NCBI GenBank assembly: GCA_910586945.1
Contig: CAJULO010000002.1
Coordinates: 62,001 to 126,000, forward strand
Origin: an uncultured Christensenellaceae bacterium
GTDB lineage: Bacteria; Bacillota; Clostridia; Christensenellales; Borkfalkiaceae
Reading direction: 5' to 3'
DNA: 64,000 nt
Shown here: one piece after another, positions 54,873 to 63,881 of the stretch
How positions within the stretch are numbered: position 1 is the first letter of the stretch
Layout of the letters: each line of letters opens with the position of its first letter
Made by a program: the position numbers and the translations under genes
The notes under the pieces: model-generated
Told to the model about the DNA's origin: nothing
Database searches by the model: none
The model's input: the letters and a program-made list of their open reading frames with translations, nothing else

Positions 54873-57800
54873 ATGTTCGAGTTAAATGATTTTGATTCAA
54901 TACAAATAGGAGTAGCATCTCCCGAAAAGATAAGAGCATGGTCTTATGGCGAAGTAACAAAGCCAGAAACAATCAATTATCGTACACAAAAGCCAGAAAA
55001 AGATGGTTTATTTTGTGAACGCATTTTTGGACCAACAAAAGATTGGGAGTGTCACTGTGGTAAATATAAAAGAATTCGTTATAAGGGAAAGGTTTGTGAA
55101 AAGTGCGGCACAGAAGTAACGCGTGCAAATGTGCGTAGAGAACGCATGGGGCATATTGAACTTGCTGCACCAGTATCACATATTTGGTATTTTAGAGGAG
55201 TGCCTTCAAGAATTGGTCAACTTTTAGATATGACGCCTAAACATCTTGAACAGGTCATCTATTTTGCTTCTTATGTCGTACTCAATCCCGGTCAAATTAA
55301 AACTTTAAGTTATAAACAAGTTATCAATGATAAAGAACTTAGAGAAATTGAAGAACAATATGGAGATAGCACAGTTACTGGTTTAAAGGTAGGTATGGGA
55401 GCGGAAGCCATTCGCGAACTCCTACAAGCAGTTGACCTTGAAAAGGAGAGAGCTGCGTTAAAAGAAATTATTGAAAGTAATAGTGTTAGTCGTAATAAGC
55501 AATTAAAAGCTGTCAAAAGAATTGAAATTGTGGAAGCATTTAGAAAAAGTGGCAACAAACCAGAATGGATGGTTCTTACTGTATTGCCTGTCATTCCACC
55601 TGACCTTCGTCCAATGGTGCAACTGGATGGTGGTAGATTTGCAACCAGTGATTTGAATGATTTATATCGCCGCGTAATCAATAGAAACAATCTACTCAAA
55701 AAGCTAATGGAACTTGGAGCACCTGAAATGATTGTTAAAAATCAAAAGAGAATGCTACAAGATGCCGTAGATGCTTTAATTGATAATGGTAGACGCGGTA
55801 AGGCCATTGAAGGAGCATCCAATAGAGAATTAAAATCACTCTCTGGATTGCTTCGTGGGAAACAAGGTCGTTTCCGTCAAAACCTTTTAGGAAAACGCGT
55901 AGACTACTCAGGGCGTTCAGTTATTGTTGTAGGACCTGAATTGAAATTGTATCAATGTGGTTTGCCAAAAGAAATGGCGGTAGAACTCTTTAAGCCTTTT
56001 ATTATGAAAAAGCTTGTTGAAAGCAATCAATGTCAAAATATCAAGAGTGCTAAACGAGCAGTAGAGCGTGGTAAAGCTGGAGTTTGGGATGTATTAGAGA
56101 CGGTTATTAAAGAACATCCAGTACTATTAAATCGTGCTCCGACTTTGCATAGATTATCCATACAGGCATTTGAACCGGTATTGATTGAAGGTAGAGCAAT
56201 TAAAATTCATCCACTGGTATGTAGTGCATTTAATGCCGACTTTGACGGAGACCAAATGGCTGTGCATGTGCCACTTTCTATTGAAGCACAAGCGGAAGCT
56301 AGATTTTTAATGCTTTCATCTAATAATATTTTAAAACTAAGTGATGGTAAACCTGTAACGACTCCATCACAAGATATGATTTTAGGAGCATATTATTTGA
56401 CGATTGTGCGTCGCTATGATGGTAGATGGTATGATTCTTTTTATAATGAAGTAGAACCAAATACTGCAGGAGCAACACAATATAAAGCAGGCATATATAT
56501 AAGTGAAGATGAAGCACTTATGGCATATCAAACAAAACACATAACATTGCAAGATGAAATTTATGTTCGTCGTACAGTGCATATTCAAGATGAAAGTAGT
56601 CCATATTTTGGAGAAAAAGTAACTGGTAGAGTCAAGACAACTGTTGGTAGAATTATCTATAACGGTGCAATACCACAAGATTTAGGTTTTGTCGTTAGAA
56701 AGACAAAAGAGGATTATTTACAGTACGAAATCAATGGATATGAAGAGAAAAATGGTAAAATTAAATCCATTCCAGTAGATAAAAAATATATCTCTAAAAT
56801 AGTCAATGCGTGTTTTAAAACTGGTGGGGCAGCAAAAGCTGCTGGAGTGCTTGATAATATTAAAACTTTAGGATTTAAATATTCCACTATTGGAGCAATT
56901 ACAACTTCTGTATTTGACATGCATATTCCAACTGAAAAGAAGGAATTTATTGCAGAAGCGGAAAAGGAAATTACAAAAATTGAGACACAATATGCACGCG
57001 GTTTATTGACAGATGAACAAAAACATAATGAAATAGTGCGTGTTTGGAAGGGTGCTGTGGATGCCATTGTGGACCTCTTAAGAAAGGATGCAGACGACTT
57101 TAATCCAATTTGGATGATGGCGAACTCTGGAGCACGTGGTTCCATCGACCAAATTAAACAGTTAGCAGGTATGCGTGGTTTGATGGTGAATCCACAAGGT
57201 GAATTGATTGAAATACCAGTTAAATCTTGCTTTAGAGAGGGTTTGACTGTTCTTGAATACTTTATATCTTCACACGGTGGTAGAAAAGGACTTGCTGATA
57301 CAGCGTTAAAGACAGCAGACTCAGGATATCTAACGCGTCGACTCGTCGATGTATCACAAGATGTTATTGTGCGTGAAGAGGACTGTTGTGCAGGGAAAAA
57401 ACCTCGCGGGGTAAAAATTGGTGCTATTATTGATAAGGCTTCTGGCAATGAACTTGAAAGCTTAGCAGAGCGTCTGCTTGGTCGTTTTACCGCTGAAGAT
57501 ATCATTGATTATAAAACAGGTGCAGTAATTGTACCAGAAAATGAAATGATTCAAGAGGAAGAGGCAAATAGAATTGGAAAAATGATAAAAGAGATTGAAA
57601 TACGCAGTAATGAACTTGTTCAACTATTGGGTATTGATTTAAATCAACTTTCTATAAAAGCATTGGTAGGACAAAAAGCTCCAATAGATATTGTATATCC
57701 TCATAGCGAAAAACTGATTGTTGCAAAAAATAATATCATTACACAGGCACAAGCGGATGAAATTATTCTCGTTTGTGAAGACATTAAAAGTAAAAAATAT

Positions 57801-58823
57801 CAACAAGTGCATATTCGTAGTATTTTTAAATGTAACTCTCGTTATGGTGTATGTACAAAATGTTATGGAAAAAATATGGCAACAGGTAAACCAGTGCAAA
57901 TTGGTGAAGCAGTTGGTACAATTGCAGCACAATCTATCGGTGAACCGGGTACACAGCTTACTATGCGTACCTTCCACACAGGGGGTATTGCTTCAACTGG
58001 AGATATTACACAAGGTCTACCTCGTGTACAAGAACTTTTTGAAGCTAGAAATCCTAAAGGAGTTGCAACAATCTGCGAAGAAGAAGGGATTGTTCGAATC
58101 AGTGAAAAAGGGAATATTAAGTTTATCACCATCTGTAATGAATTTACTGGTAAACCTGAAAAGGATATGGAAGATAAATATTCTGTACCATTTAATGCAA
58201 AATTACTTGTAAATAATGGAGATAAAGTGAAAGTAGGTACACAACTTTGGGAAGGAGCTATTAATCCACAAGAAATTTTACGTATTTTAGGAGATAAAGG
58301 GGTACAAGACTATTTGTTGTATGAAGTACAATCTGTATATCGTTCTCAAGGGGTGGATATCAATGATAAACATATTGAAATTATTGTGCGACAAATGTTG
58401 CGTAAAGTTTTAATTGAAAATAGTGGTGATACCGAACTTTTACCAGGTGAACTCATTGATATGTTTACTTTTGAAGAGGAAAATAAAAAAATTATTGCAA
58501 ATGGTGGTCGTCCAGCAACAGCTAAACGCAAATTATTAGGTATAACAAAAGCAGCACTGGCAACAGATTCATTCTTATCAGCAGCATCTTTCCAAGAAAC
58601 AGCAAAAGTATTGACAGGTGCAGCTATCAAAAATAAAGTAGACCCATTGATTGGTTTAAAGGAAAATGTTATCATTGGAAAACTTATTCCAGCAGGTACT
58701 GGTGTTCGTGAATATAAAAATATCTATCCACAACTTGTAGCCGGATTAAAAGAAACAGATAGTTTAGTAGAAGAAATTCAAAAAGAATTTGGTTCTGAAA
58801 TTGCTGTAGCAAACGATGTATAA
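54873..58823 (+). CDS. rpoC: RNA polymerase beta-prime subunit
   Basis: This 1316-residue subunit forms the catalytic half with beta. It has the N-terminal zinc site CHCGKYKRIRYKGKVCEKCG near residue 60-80, the magnesium motif NADFDGDQM near 460, and the second zinc cysteines DCCAGKKPRG and CNSRYGVCTKCYG. The trigger loop region GEPGTQLTMRTFHTGG is intact. AGGAGG lies upstream of the ATG. A 17-bp terminator follows. Confidence 0.97.
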   Translation: MFELNDFDSIQIGVASPEKIRAWSYGEVTKPETINYRTQKPEKDGLFCERIFGPTKDWECHCGKYKRIRYKGKVCEKCGTEVTRANVRRERMGHIELAAPVSHIWYFRGVPSRIGQLLDMTPKHLEQVIYFASYVVLNPGQIKTLSYKQVINDKELREIEEQYGDSTVTGLKVGMGAEAIRELLQAVDLEKERAALKEIIESNSVSRNKQLKAVKRIEIVEAFRKSGNKPEWMVLTVLPVIPPDLRPMVQLDGGRFATSDLNDLYRRVINRNNLLKKLMELGAPEMIVKNQKRMLQDAVDALIDNGRRGKAIEGASNRELKSLSGLLRGKQGRFRQNLLGKRVDYSGRSVIVVGPELKLYQCGLPKEMAVELFKPFIMKKLVESNQCQNIKSAKRAVERGKAGVWDVLETVIKEHPVLLNRAPTLHRLSIQAFEPVLIEGRAIKIHPLVCSAFNADFDGDQMAVHVPLSIEAQAEARFLMLSSNNILKLSDGKPVTTPSQDMILGAYYLTIVRRYDGRWYDSFYNEVEPNTAGATQYKAGIYISEDEALMAYQTKHITLQDEIYVRRTVHIQDESSPYFGEKVTGRVKTTVGRIIYNGAIPQDLGFVVRKTKEDYLQYEINGYEEKNGKIKSIPVDKKYISKIVNACFKTGGAAKAAGVLDNIKTLGFKYSTIGAITTSVFDMHIPTEKKEFIAEAEKEITKIETQYARGLLTDEQKHNEIVRVWKGAVDAIVDLLRKDADDFNPIWMMANSGARGSIDQIKQLAGMRGLMVNPQGELIEIPVKSCFREGLTVLEYFISSHGGRKGLADTALKTADSGYLTRRLVDVSQDVIVREEDCCAGKKPRGVKIGAIIDKASGNELESLAERLLGRFTAEDIIDYKTGAVIVPENEMIQEEEANRIGKMIKEIEIRSNELVQLLGIDLNQLSIKALVGQKAPIDIVYPHSEKLIVAKNNIITQAQADEIILVCEDIKSKKYQQVHIRSIFKCNSRYGVCTKCYGKNMATGKPVQIGEAVGTIAAQSIGEPGTQLTMRTFHTGGIASTGDITQGLPRVQELFEARNPKGVATICEEEGIVRISEKGNIKFITICNEFTGKPEKDMEDKYSVPFNAKLLVNNGDKVKVGTQLWEGAINPQEILRILGDKGVQDYLLYEVQSVYRSQGVDINDKHIEIIVRQMLRKVLIENSGDTELLPGELIDMFTFEEENKKIIANGGRPATAKRKLLGITKAALATDSFLSAASFQETAKVLTGAAIKNKVDPLIGLKENVIIGKLIPAGTGVREYKNIYPQLVAGLKETDSLVEEIQKEFGSEIAVANDV

Positions 58824-58861
58824 AAAAATAAGACTACTATAAAAGTAGTCTTATTTTTTTA
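58821..58861 (+). terminator. Terminator of rpoBC
   Basis: A perfect 17-bp stem (58821-58837 with 58845-58861) overlapping the rpoC stop codon, T-rich on the right. Confidence 0.87.
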
Positions 58862-59186
58862 TAGTCAATACTCTTTAGGAATGCAAATATAATGCTACAT
58901 AACTATAAGTATATTGTGCAATAAAAATATCTAGTAAAATAAACAATATACCTTCAGATTTTATATAGTTTATCTATAAGAATAATGCTTTTCATTCTAT
59001 TATATAATTTGGCTTATTTAGCTAGATATCTTGTGGATGAGGAAACTTTTCCTTTTCAACGATTGATGCTTGCAACATACATTGCAATATTAGAGAATAT
59101 GAAAATGTTGCTGTTCTAAATTATAAGCATAACTTGTCCTAAGGAGGCATACAATATATAAAAATATAAAAAAATAAGGAGAAGTT
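58862..59186 (+). other. Gap upstream of the calcium ATPase
   Basis: It is AT-rich and holds a possible 44-codon micro-gene (58985-59119) but no recognised manganese or magnesium riboswitch. AGGAGG at 59141-59147 is followed only by AT-rich bases, not a start codon. Confidence 0.5.
58985..59119 (+). CDS. Possible hydrophobic micro-protein
   Basis: An open frame encodes MLFILLYNLAYLARYLVDEE and then TFPFQRLMLATYIAILENMKMLLF (44 residues). It has two hydrophobic segments separated by a charged turn. The composition is protein-like, but no good ribosome site precedes the ATG (only a weak ATAAG) and no homologue comes to mind, so this may be chance. It could regulate the ATPase downstream, as small membrane proteins do for some P-type pumps; that is speculation. 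Confidence 0.22.
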   Translation: MLFILLYNLAYLARYLVDEETFPFQRLMLATYIAILENMKMLLF

Positions 59187-61868
59187 ATGCCAAAAAAAGT
59201 TGATAAACAGATACATAGTCCACCTGAAAAGTATCATGCTATGTCAACGCAAGAAGTCTTACAGCATTTGCATACATCACAGAATGGGATATCTGAAGAA
59301 AATGCTATAAAATTGTTGCAACAACATGGAGCAAATATTTTACCACAGGGAAAAAAGAATAGTTTACTGCATCTGTTTTTTGCACAGTTTAAAGATTTTA
59401 TGACGATAATGTTAATTTGTGCAGCAGTAATATCTGGCGTTATGGCATATATTACTGGCGATGTGCGTGAATTAGCAGATACAGGTATTTTATTATTTAT
59501 TATTTTATTAAACACATTTGTTGGATTTATTCAACAATGCAGAGCAGATAATGCTATAGAAAAGTTAAAAAAATTGTCAATCACTAAAGCTAAAGTGGTG
59601 CGTGGCGGTGTAGATATGCATATGGATAGTACGCAGCTTGTAGTAGGGGATATTATCTATTTAGAGGAAGGAGATATTATTCCTGCAGATTGTAGAGTAT
59701 TGCAGGCAGAAGAGCTTTCTTGTGATGAGTCTGCACTTACTGGAGAATCAAAAGCTGTAAAAAAGAACAATACAGTTTGTGATGTAGATAGTGGTATTTT
59801 TGATAGACATAACATGGTATACTCATCAAGTTATGTACTTTCTGGACAAGCAAGGGCAGTTGTTACAACAATAGGAAAAGAGACAGAAATTGGTAAAATT
59901 GCTGGACTTTTAACAGATACAAAACAAACAAGAACTCCACTAGAAAAAACATTATTTATATTAGGTAAAATTATTACCTATTTTGTAATTAGTATAGCAG
60001 CAATTATATTCATCTTTGGTATGTTTTTTAAAAATGTAAGTTTATTAGGAAACTTTATGTCCTCTGTAGCAGTGGCAGTGGCTGCTATTCCAGAAGGTAT
60101 GCCAGCTGTTGTTACAGTAATTATGGCAATGGGCGTGCAAAAAATGAGTCGAGAACGGGCTGTTGTACGGAAATTGCATGCTGTGGAGACACTTGGAAGT
60201 TGTAATGTAATTTGTTCTGATAAAACAGGTACTTTAACACAAAATAAAATGACAATTGAAGAAGTTGTTACAAATTTTTCCAAGACTACTTCAGAAAATA
60301 TTTATCCTGAAAATCATCAAAAATTGATGCAATGTATGCAAATTTGTAACACAGTAAAAGTTCGCGATGGAAAATTATCAGGAGACCCAACAGAAATTGC
60401 CATGATGCAATATCTACAAAAAGTACAGTTTAATGAAAAATTTACTGTAATAGCAAGTATTCCATTTTCATCTGAGCGTAAAATGATGACAGTAACAGCA
60501 CAGACAATGGATGGAAGATATTCCTTTATAAAAGGTGGTGCAGATATTTTATTAGCAAAATGTACGCGTATTTTAGATGCTGGTAAAGTGCGTGAAATCA
60601 ATAGTATTGATAAAACAATTATTGTACATAAAATGCAAGATTTGGCACGTAAAGCTCTACGCGTGTTGGGATATGCCTATGTGGAATATGATGGCGTACA
60701 ACAGGAGGAAAATTTAATTTTTATAGGTTTATCTGGTATGATTGACCCACCAAAAGAAGGGGTTGAAGAAGCGGTAAAATGTTGTAAGGAAGCAGGTATA
60801 GTTCCAATAATGATAACAGGTGACCACAAAGATACAGCTTATGCAATTGCTGAAAGATTAGGAATTTGTCAATCTCCGCAACAAGTTTTAACTGGCGAAG
60901 AATTAGATAAAATTCCACAGAATAGACTTGCAAATGAAATTGAAAGACATACAGTATATGCACGCGTAAGTCCTAAGCATAAGAGTATGATTGTTGAAAA
61001 TTTTCAAAAAAATAATAAAATTGTGGCGATGACGGGTGATGGAGTCAATGATGCTCCAAGTATTAAAAAGGCAGATATCGGTATTGCCATGGGAATAACC
61101 GGTACAGATGTAACGAAGAGTGCAGCAGATATCGTCATTGCAGATGATAATTTTACTACAATTATTACAGCAGTTAAAGAGGGGCGAAGAGTATTTTCAA
61201 ATATTAAAAAGACAATCCAATTCTTCTTAGCGACTAACCTTGCAGAAGTATTGGCAATTTTGGTTGTAAGTTTAATTTTTTATAAATATGACTTTTTAAC
61301 ATCTACACAATTATTATGGATAAACCTAGTTACAGACACATTGCCTGTTTTGTCACTGAGTTGTGAGCTTATGGAAAAAAATTGTATGAAAGTACCACCA
61401 CAGCGTACAAATGCATTATTTAGTAAAAAGAGTTTAATATCTATAGCCTTTTATGGTATAGTACAAGGAATAATTTGTATAGTTGTATTTGTATGTTGTT
61501 GTAGATATTATGGAAATACGACAGCAATCACTATGACATTTTTTGTACTAACATTTTTAGAGTTGTTTCATGCATTTAATATTCGCAGTGAAGAAGATAG
61601 CTGTTTTGGTAAAGGATTTTTTAGCAATAAAATGGTGTTTGTGACAGTTAGTCTAGGTATTGTATTAAATTTATTGTTATGCGTGCCACCATTAAATATT
61701 GCATTTGGATTGTGTAAATTAACGATAATACAATGGATAATTGTATTTGCAAGTTCATTTGCAATTGTGCCTATTGCTGAAGTATATAAGGCAATAGTGC
61801 GTGGAGTCACAACACATCAAAAAATTCCTAAGAATAAAAAAATATATTTTAAGAAAAAAAGGGCATAA
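59187..61868 (+). CDS. P-type calcium-transporting ATPase
   Basis: This 893-residue P2A-type pump probably exports calcium. It has TGES at 185-188 in the actuator domain, the phosphorylation motif SDKTGTLTQNK with Asp at about 345, the helix-4 ion site IPEGMPAVV near 301, and the hinge TGDGVNDAPSIKKADIGIAMG near 617-637. About ten membrane helices are expected. AAGGAG precedes the ATG. Ion choice is inferred from PEGMPA and overall likeness to SERCA/PMR1-like bacterial pumps. It is a single gene. Confidence 0.92.
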   Translation: MPKKVDKQIHSPPEKYHAMSTQEVLQHLHTSQNGISEENAIKLLQQHGANILPQGKKNSLLHLFFAQFKDFMTIMLICAAVISGVMAYITGDVRELADTGILLFIILLNTFVGFIQQCRADNAIEKLKKLSITKAKVVRGGVDMHMDSTQLVVGDIIYLEEGDIIPADCRVLQAEELSCDESALTGESKAVKKNNTVCDVDSGIFDRHNMVYSSSYVLSGQARAVVTTIGKETEIGKIAGLLTDTKQTRTPLEKTLFILGKIITYFVISIAAIIFIFGMFFKNVSLLGNFMSSVAVAVAAIPEGMPAVVTVIMAMGVQKMSRERAVVRKLHAVETLGSCNVICSDKTGTLTQNKMTIEEVVTNFSKTTSENIYPENHQKLMQCMQICNTVKVRDGKLSGDPTEIAMMQYLQKVQFNEKFTVIASIPFSSERKMMTVTAQTMDGRYSFIKGGADILLAKCTRILDAGKVREINSIDKTIIVHKMQDLARKALRVLGYAYVEYDGVQQEENLIFIGLSGMIDPPKEGVEEAVKCCKEAGIVPIMITGDHKDTAYAIAERLGICQSPQQVLTGEELDKIPQNRLANEIERHTVYARVSPKHKSMIVENFQKNNKIVAMTGDGVNDAPSIKKADIGIAMGITGTDVTKSAADIVIADDNFTTIITAVKEGRRVFSNIKKTIQFFLATNLAEVLAILVVSLIFYKYDFLTSTQLLWINLVTDTLPVLSLSCELMEKNCMKVPPQRTNALFSKKSLISIAFYGIVQGIICIVVFVCCCRYYGNTTAITMTFFVLTFLELFHAFNIRSEEDSCFGKGFFSNKMVFVTVSLGIVLNLLLCVPPLNIAFGLCKLTIIQWIIVFASSFAIVPIAEVYKAIVRGVTTHQKIPKNKKIYFKKKRA

Positions 61869-61898
61869 AAAAGGAGAGAATTGTCTCTCTTTTTTTAT
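61865..61898. terminator. Terminator between the ATPase and rplI
   Basis: A stem of about 15 bp (61865-61879 with 61884-61898, one G-T pair) with A- and T-rich flanks sits between convergent genes and touches the rplI stop. Confidence 0.78.
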
Positions 61899-62338
61899 TG
61901 TGCTATTACTTTTACAGTGATAGTAGCATGTACATTTTCAATAAAACGAATTTGTACTTTATAATCGCCAACAAATTTTAAAGGTTCTTTTAAAAGAATT
62001 TTCTTTTTATCAACATTGAAAGATAAATCCTGTAATTTAGAGGCAATCTCTTTTGAAGTGATACTTCCAAAAGTCTTACCGTTTTCTCCAAGTTTAATAG
62101 GTACTTCTATAATAGTGCCATTTACTCGATTGGCTAAGGCAGTAATTTGTTTTATCTCTTCTGCTCTATGATAGTTTTTTGCATTGTTTTTCATCTCTAG
62201 CTCATTGATTGCACTAGAAGAAGCAAGTTCAGCAAATCCTTTTTTTAATAAAAAGTTTTTTGCATAACCGTCATTTACATCTAAAATGTCTCCTTTTTTA
62301 CCAGAACCTTTAATATCTTGTTTCAATATAACTTTCAT
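61895..62338 (-). CDS. rplI: 50S ribosomal protein L9
   Basis: L9 binds 23S rRNA and helps keep reading frame. The 147-residue protein has the N-terminal domain MKVILKQDIKGSGKKGDILD followed by VNDGYAKNFLLKKGFA, a long connecting helix (about 45-75) and the C-terminal domain (FGSITSKEIASKL). I start at 62338, after AAGGAG; a Met five codons earlier overlaps that site. It stands alone, without the usual dnaB or gdpP neighbours. Confidence 0.96.
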   Translation of the reverse strand: MKVILKQDIKGSGKKGDILDVNDGYAKNFLLKKGFAELASSSAINELEMKNNAKNYHRAEEIKQITALANRVNGTIIEVPIKLGENGKTFGSITSKEIASKLQDLSFNVDKKKILLKEPLKFVGDYKVQIRFIENVHATITVKVIAQ

Positions 62339-62456
62339 GGAATACTCCTTCATACTTTATAAATATAGTATATAGTAATTTAAAGGATAAGTCAACACGA
62401 AAGGTATAATTTATTGAAAAGTGTAAATACTATTGTAGCATAGGAGGTTTTGATTT

Positions 62457-62609
62457 ATGAATACAACAAAATGTATTGGTTGTGATGTGGAAGACTGTAT
62501 GTATAATAAAAATGGGAAACATTGTAGTTTAGATACTATCTGTGTAGGCAATGACTGTTCAGCAAATAGTGAGTTTTGTACTTGTTGTAAAAATTATAGA
62601 AGTAAGTAA
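62457..62609 (+). CDS. Cys-rich DUF1540-like micro-protein
   Basis: This 50-residue protein has nine cysteines: CIGCDVEDCMYN, HCSLDTICVGN, CSANSEFCTCCKNYRSK. The C-x2-C-x4-C and later spacing fit DUF1540, a small clostridial domain thought to bind metal. AGGAGG lies nine bases before the ATG. It is single, followed by a terminator. Function is not known; in clostridia such genes are often linked with sporulation or stress. Confidence 0.8.
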   Translation: MNTTKCIGCDVEDCMYNKNGKHCSLDTICVGNDCSANSEFCTCCKNYRSK

Positions 62610-62623
62610 AATCCAAGTAGTAG

Positions 62624-62655
62624 AATAAAAACACGCTATAAAGCGTGTTTTTATT
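62624..62655 (+). terminator. Terminator after the Cys-rich micro-gene
   Basis: A perfect 14-bp stem (62624-62637 with 62642-62655), GC-rich in the middle. Confidence 0.85.
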
Positions 62656-62757
62656 ATGTAAAACATCAATTTTATTATGAAAACGACAAAAATTTACTGA
62701 ATACAATAATTTCATACAAAAATAATTAAATTTTAATAAAAAATATTAAAAAATATC

Positions 62758-62786
62758 TTTACAAATATAAAATATTATTATATAAT
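62758..62786 (+). promoter_or_regulatory. Sigma-A-like promoter for the Spo0A-like gene
   Basis: TTTACA (62758-62763), a 17-base spacer and TATAAT (62781-62786). Confidence 0.65.
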
Positions 62787-62822
62787 AAATTCGTAAAGAA
62801 TTAATAGTCAAGGAGAATTTAT

Positions 62823-63188
62823 ATGGAAAAGAAAAAATTGCTTGAAGAAAGAATCAGCAAAATTTTCATTGCAATAGGAATACCTCCGCATATTCGTGGG
62901 TATCACTATTTGAGAGAAGGTATCAAACAAACGATAGAAAATCCAAGCATCATGAATAGTGTTACAAAGGAATTATATCCTAGAGTTGCTGAAGTTTATC
63001 ATACTACAATCAGCAGAGTAGAAAGAGCAATGCGACATGCTATTGAAGTGGGTTGGAATAGACAACGCGTGGATGTAATAAACAGCTTGTTTGGAGTAAA
63101 AGTATATTTAGGAAATGATAAACCCACGAACAGTGAGTTTATTGCACTTATAGCAGATAAGCTTATTTTAGAAGATTTATCTGACTAA
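62823..63188 (+). CDS. Stand-alone Spo0A C-terminal DNA-binding domain protein
   Basis: The 121-residue protein matches the whole effector domain of Spo0A: IGIPPHIRGYHYLREGIKQT, TKELYPRVAEVYHTT, SRVERAMRHAIEVGW and KPTNSEFIALIADKL. It lacks the N-terminal phospho-receiver. The open frame and a clear ribosome site (AAGGAG, seven bases before the ATG) show that it is not a cut-off end of a longer gene: the bases upstream contain a promoter. Without a receiver it cannot be turned on by phosphate, so it may bind 0A boxes constitutively or by level. It could be a paralogue of a full Spo0A elsewhere. Confidence 0.92.
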   Translation: MEKKKLLEERISKIFIAIGIPPHIRGYHYLREGIKQTIENPSIMNSVTKELYPRVAEVYHTTISRVERAMRHAIEVGWNRQRVDVINSLFGVKVYLGNDKPTNSEFIALIADKLILEDLSD

Positions 63189-63257
63189 TTTTAATATTTT
63201 ACAAGTTTTAAAAGATATGCTATACTTGATTAAAAAACGATAAGGAAGACCATAGGA

Positions 63258-63374
63258 ATGGATTTAAAGGAATTTAATCAACTGATTGAAAAGGAAGGAT
63301 ATATTCCCGCAGATAGTAAAGCATTTTCTTTTTTACATAAAATGGCAATAGAAGCAAGAAAAATAACGATGTAA
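63258..63374 (+). pseudogene. N-terminal fragment of a sugar O-acetyltransferase
   Basis: MDLKEFNQLIEKEGYIPADS and the following residues to ARKITM look like the first 38 residues of maltose/galactoside acetyltransferase family proteins. A TAA at 63372-63374 stops it, in the same frame as the downstream part at 63387. From memory the family reads ALKITAELN at this point, so the stop replaces a conserved Glu codon. Confidence 0.6.
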
Positions 63375-63386
63375 ATCAATACGAGT

Positions 63387-63881
63387 ATGCATAGTAATGC
63401 CGAGTTGCAAGCACTCTTTAGTGCACTCATTGGAAAACCTGTAGATGATAATTTTTGTTTATTTCCTCCAATTCATACCGAATTTGGTAAAAATATAACA
63501 GTTGGAAAGGCATGTTTTATCAATGCCGACTGTGTTTTTCAAGACCAAGGGGGAATTAGTATTGGGGATAACTGTTTAATTGGTCATCAAGTTGCATTTT
63601 TAACCTTAAATCATGGTGAATCTCTAACAAACCGACAAGATCTTATCCCAAAAAAAATTATCGTTGAAAATAATGTGTGGATTGGTGCAAAAGCAACAAT
63701 ATTATCGGGAGTAACAATAGGTGAAAATTCTATTGTAGCAGCTGGTGCTGTTGTCACAAAAGATATCCCACCAAATATGGTAGTTGCTGGCGTGCCTGCT
63801 CGTATCCAAAAGACTATAAAAAATAAGCAAGACAAATATTTGTCTTGCTTATTTTTTATTTATTATATACTTGGTTATTGA
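63387..63881 (+). CDS. Hexapeptide acetyltransferase fragment (maltose O-acetyltransferase family)
   Basis: The 164-residue remainder of a left-handed beta-helix acetyltransferase has PIHTEFGKNITVGKACFINA, FQDQGGISIGDNCLIGHQVA, catalytic His in LNHGES, and IGAKATILSGVTIGENSIVA. Together with the fragment at 63258 it would make a normal ~190-residue enzyme. No ribosome site precedes the ATG at 63387. The frame also lacks the expected stop after GVPARIQKTIK and runs through the terminator (63818-63857), giving about 20 odd residues (NKQDKYLSCLFFIYYILGY). Likely a decaying gene, although re-initiation could still make a product. Confidence 0.7.
   Translation: MHSNAELQALFSALIGKPVDDNFCLFPPIHTEFGKNITVGKACFINADCVFQDQGGISIGDNCLIGHQVAFLTLNHGESLTNRQDLIPKKIIVENNVWIGAKATILSGVTIGENSIVAAGAVVTKDIPPNMVVAGVPARIQKTIKNKQDKYLSCLFFIYYILGY
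63818..63857. terminator. Bidirectional terminator inside the acetyltransferase frame
   Basis: A perfect 19-bp stem (63818-63836 with 63839-63857), A-rich then T-rich, between convergent genes. Confidence 0.88.

Noticed and set aside
58862..59186. Manganese (yybP-ykoY) or M-box riboswitch before the calcium ATPase
   Set aside because: None of the conserved core bases could be found by eye.
63372..63374. UAA recoded as a sense codon
   Set aside because: Many intact genes in the window end in TAA at their normal length, so TAA is a normal stop here.
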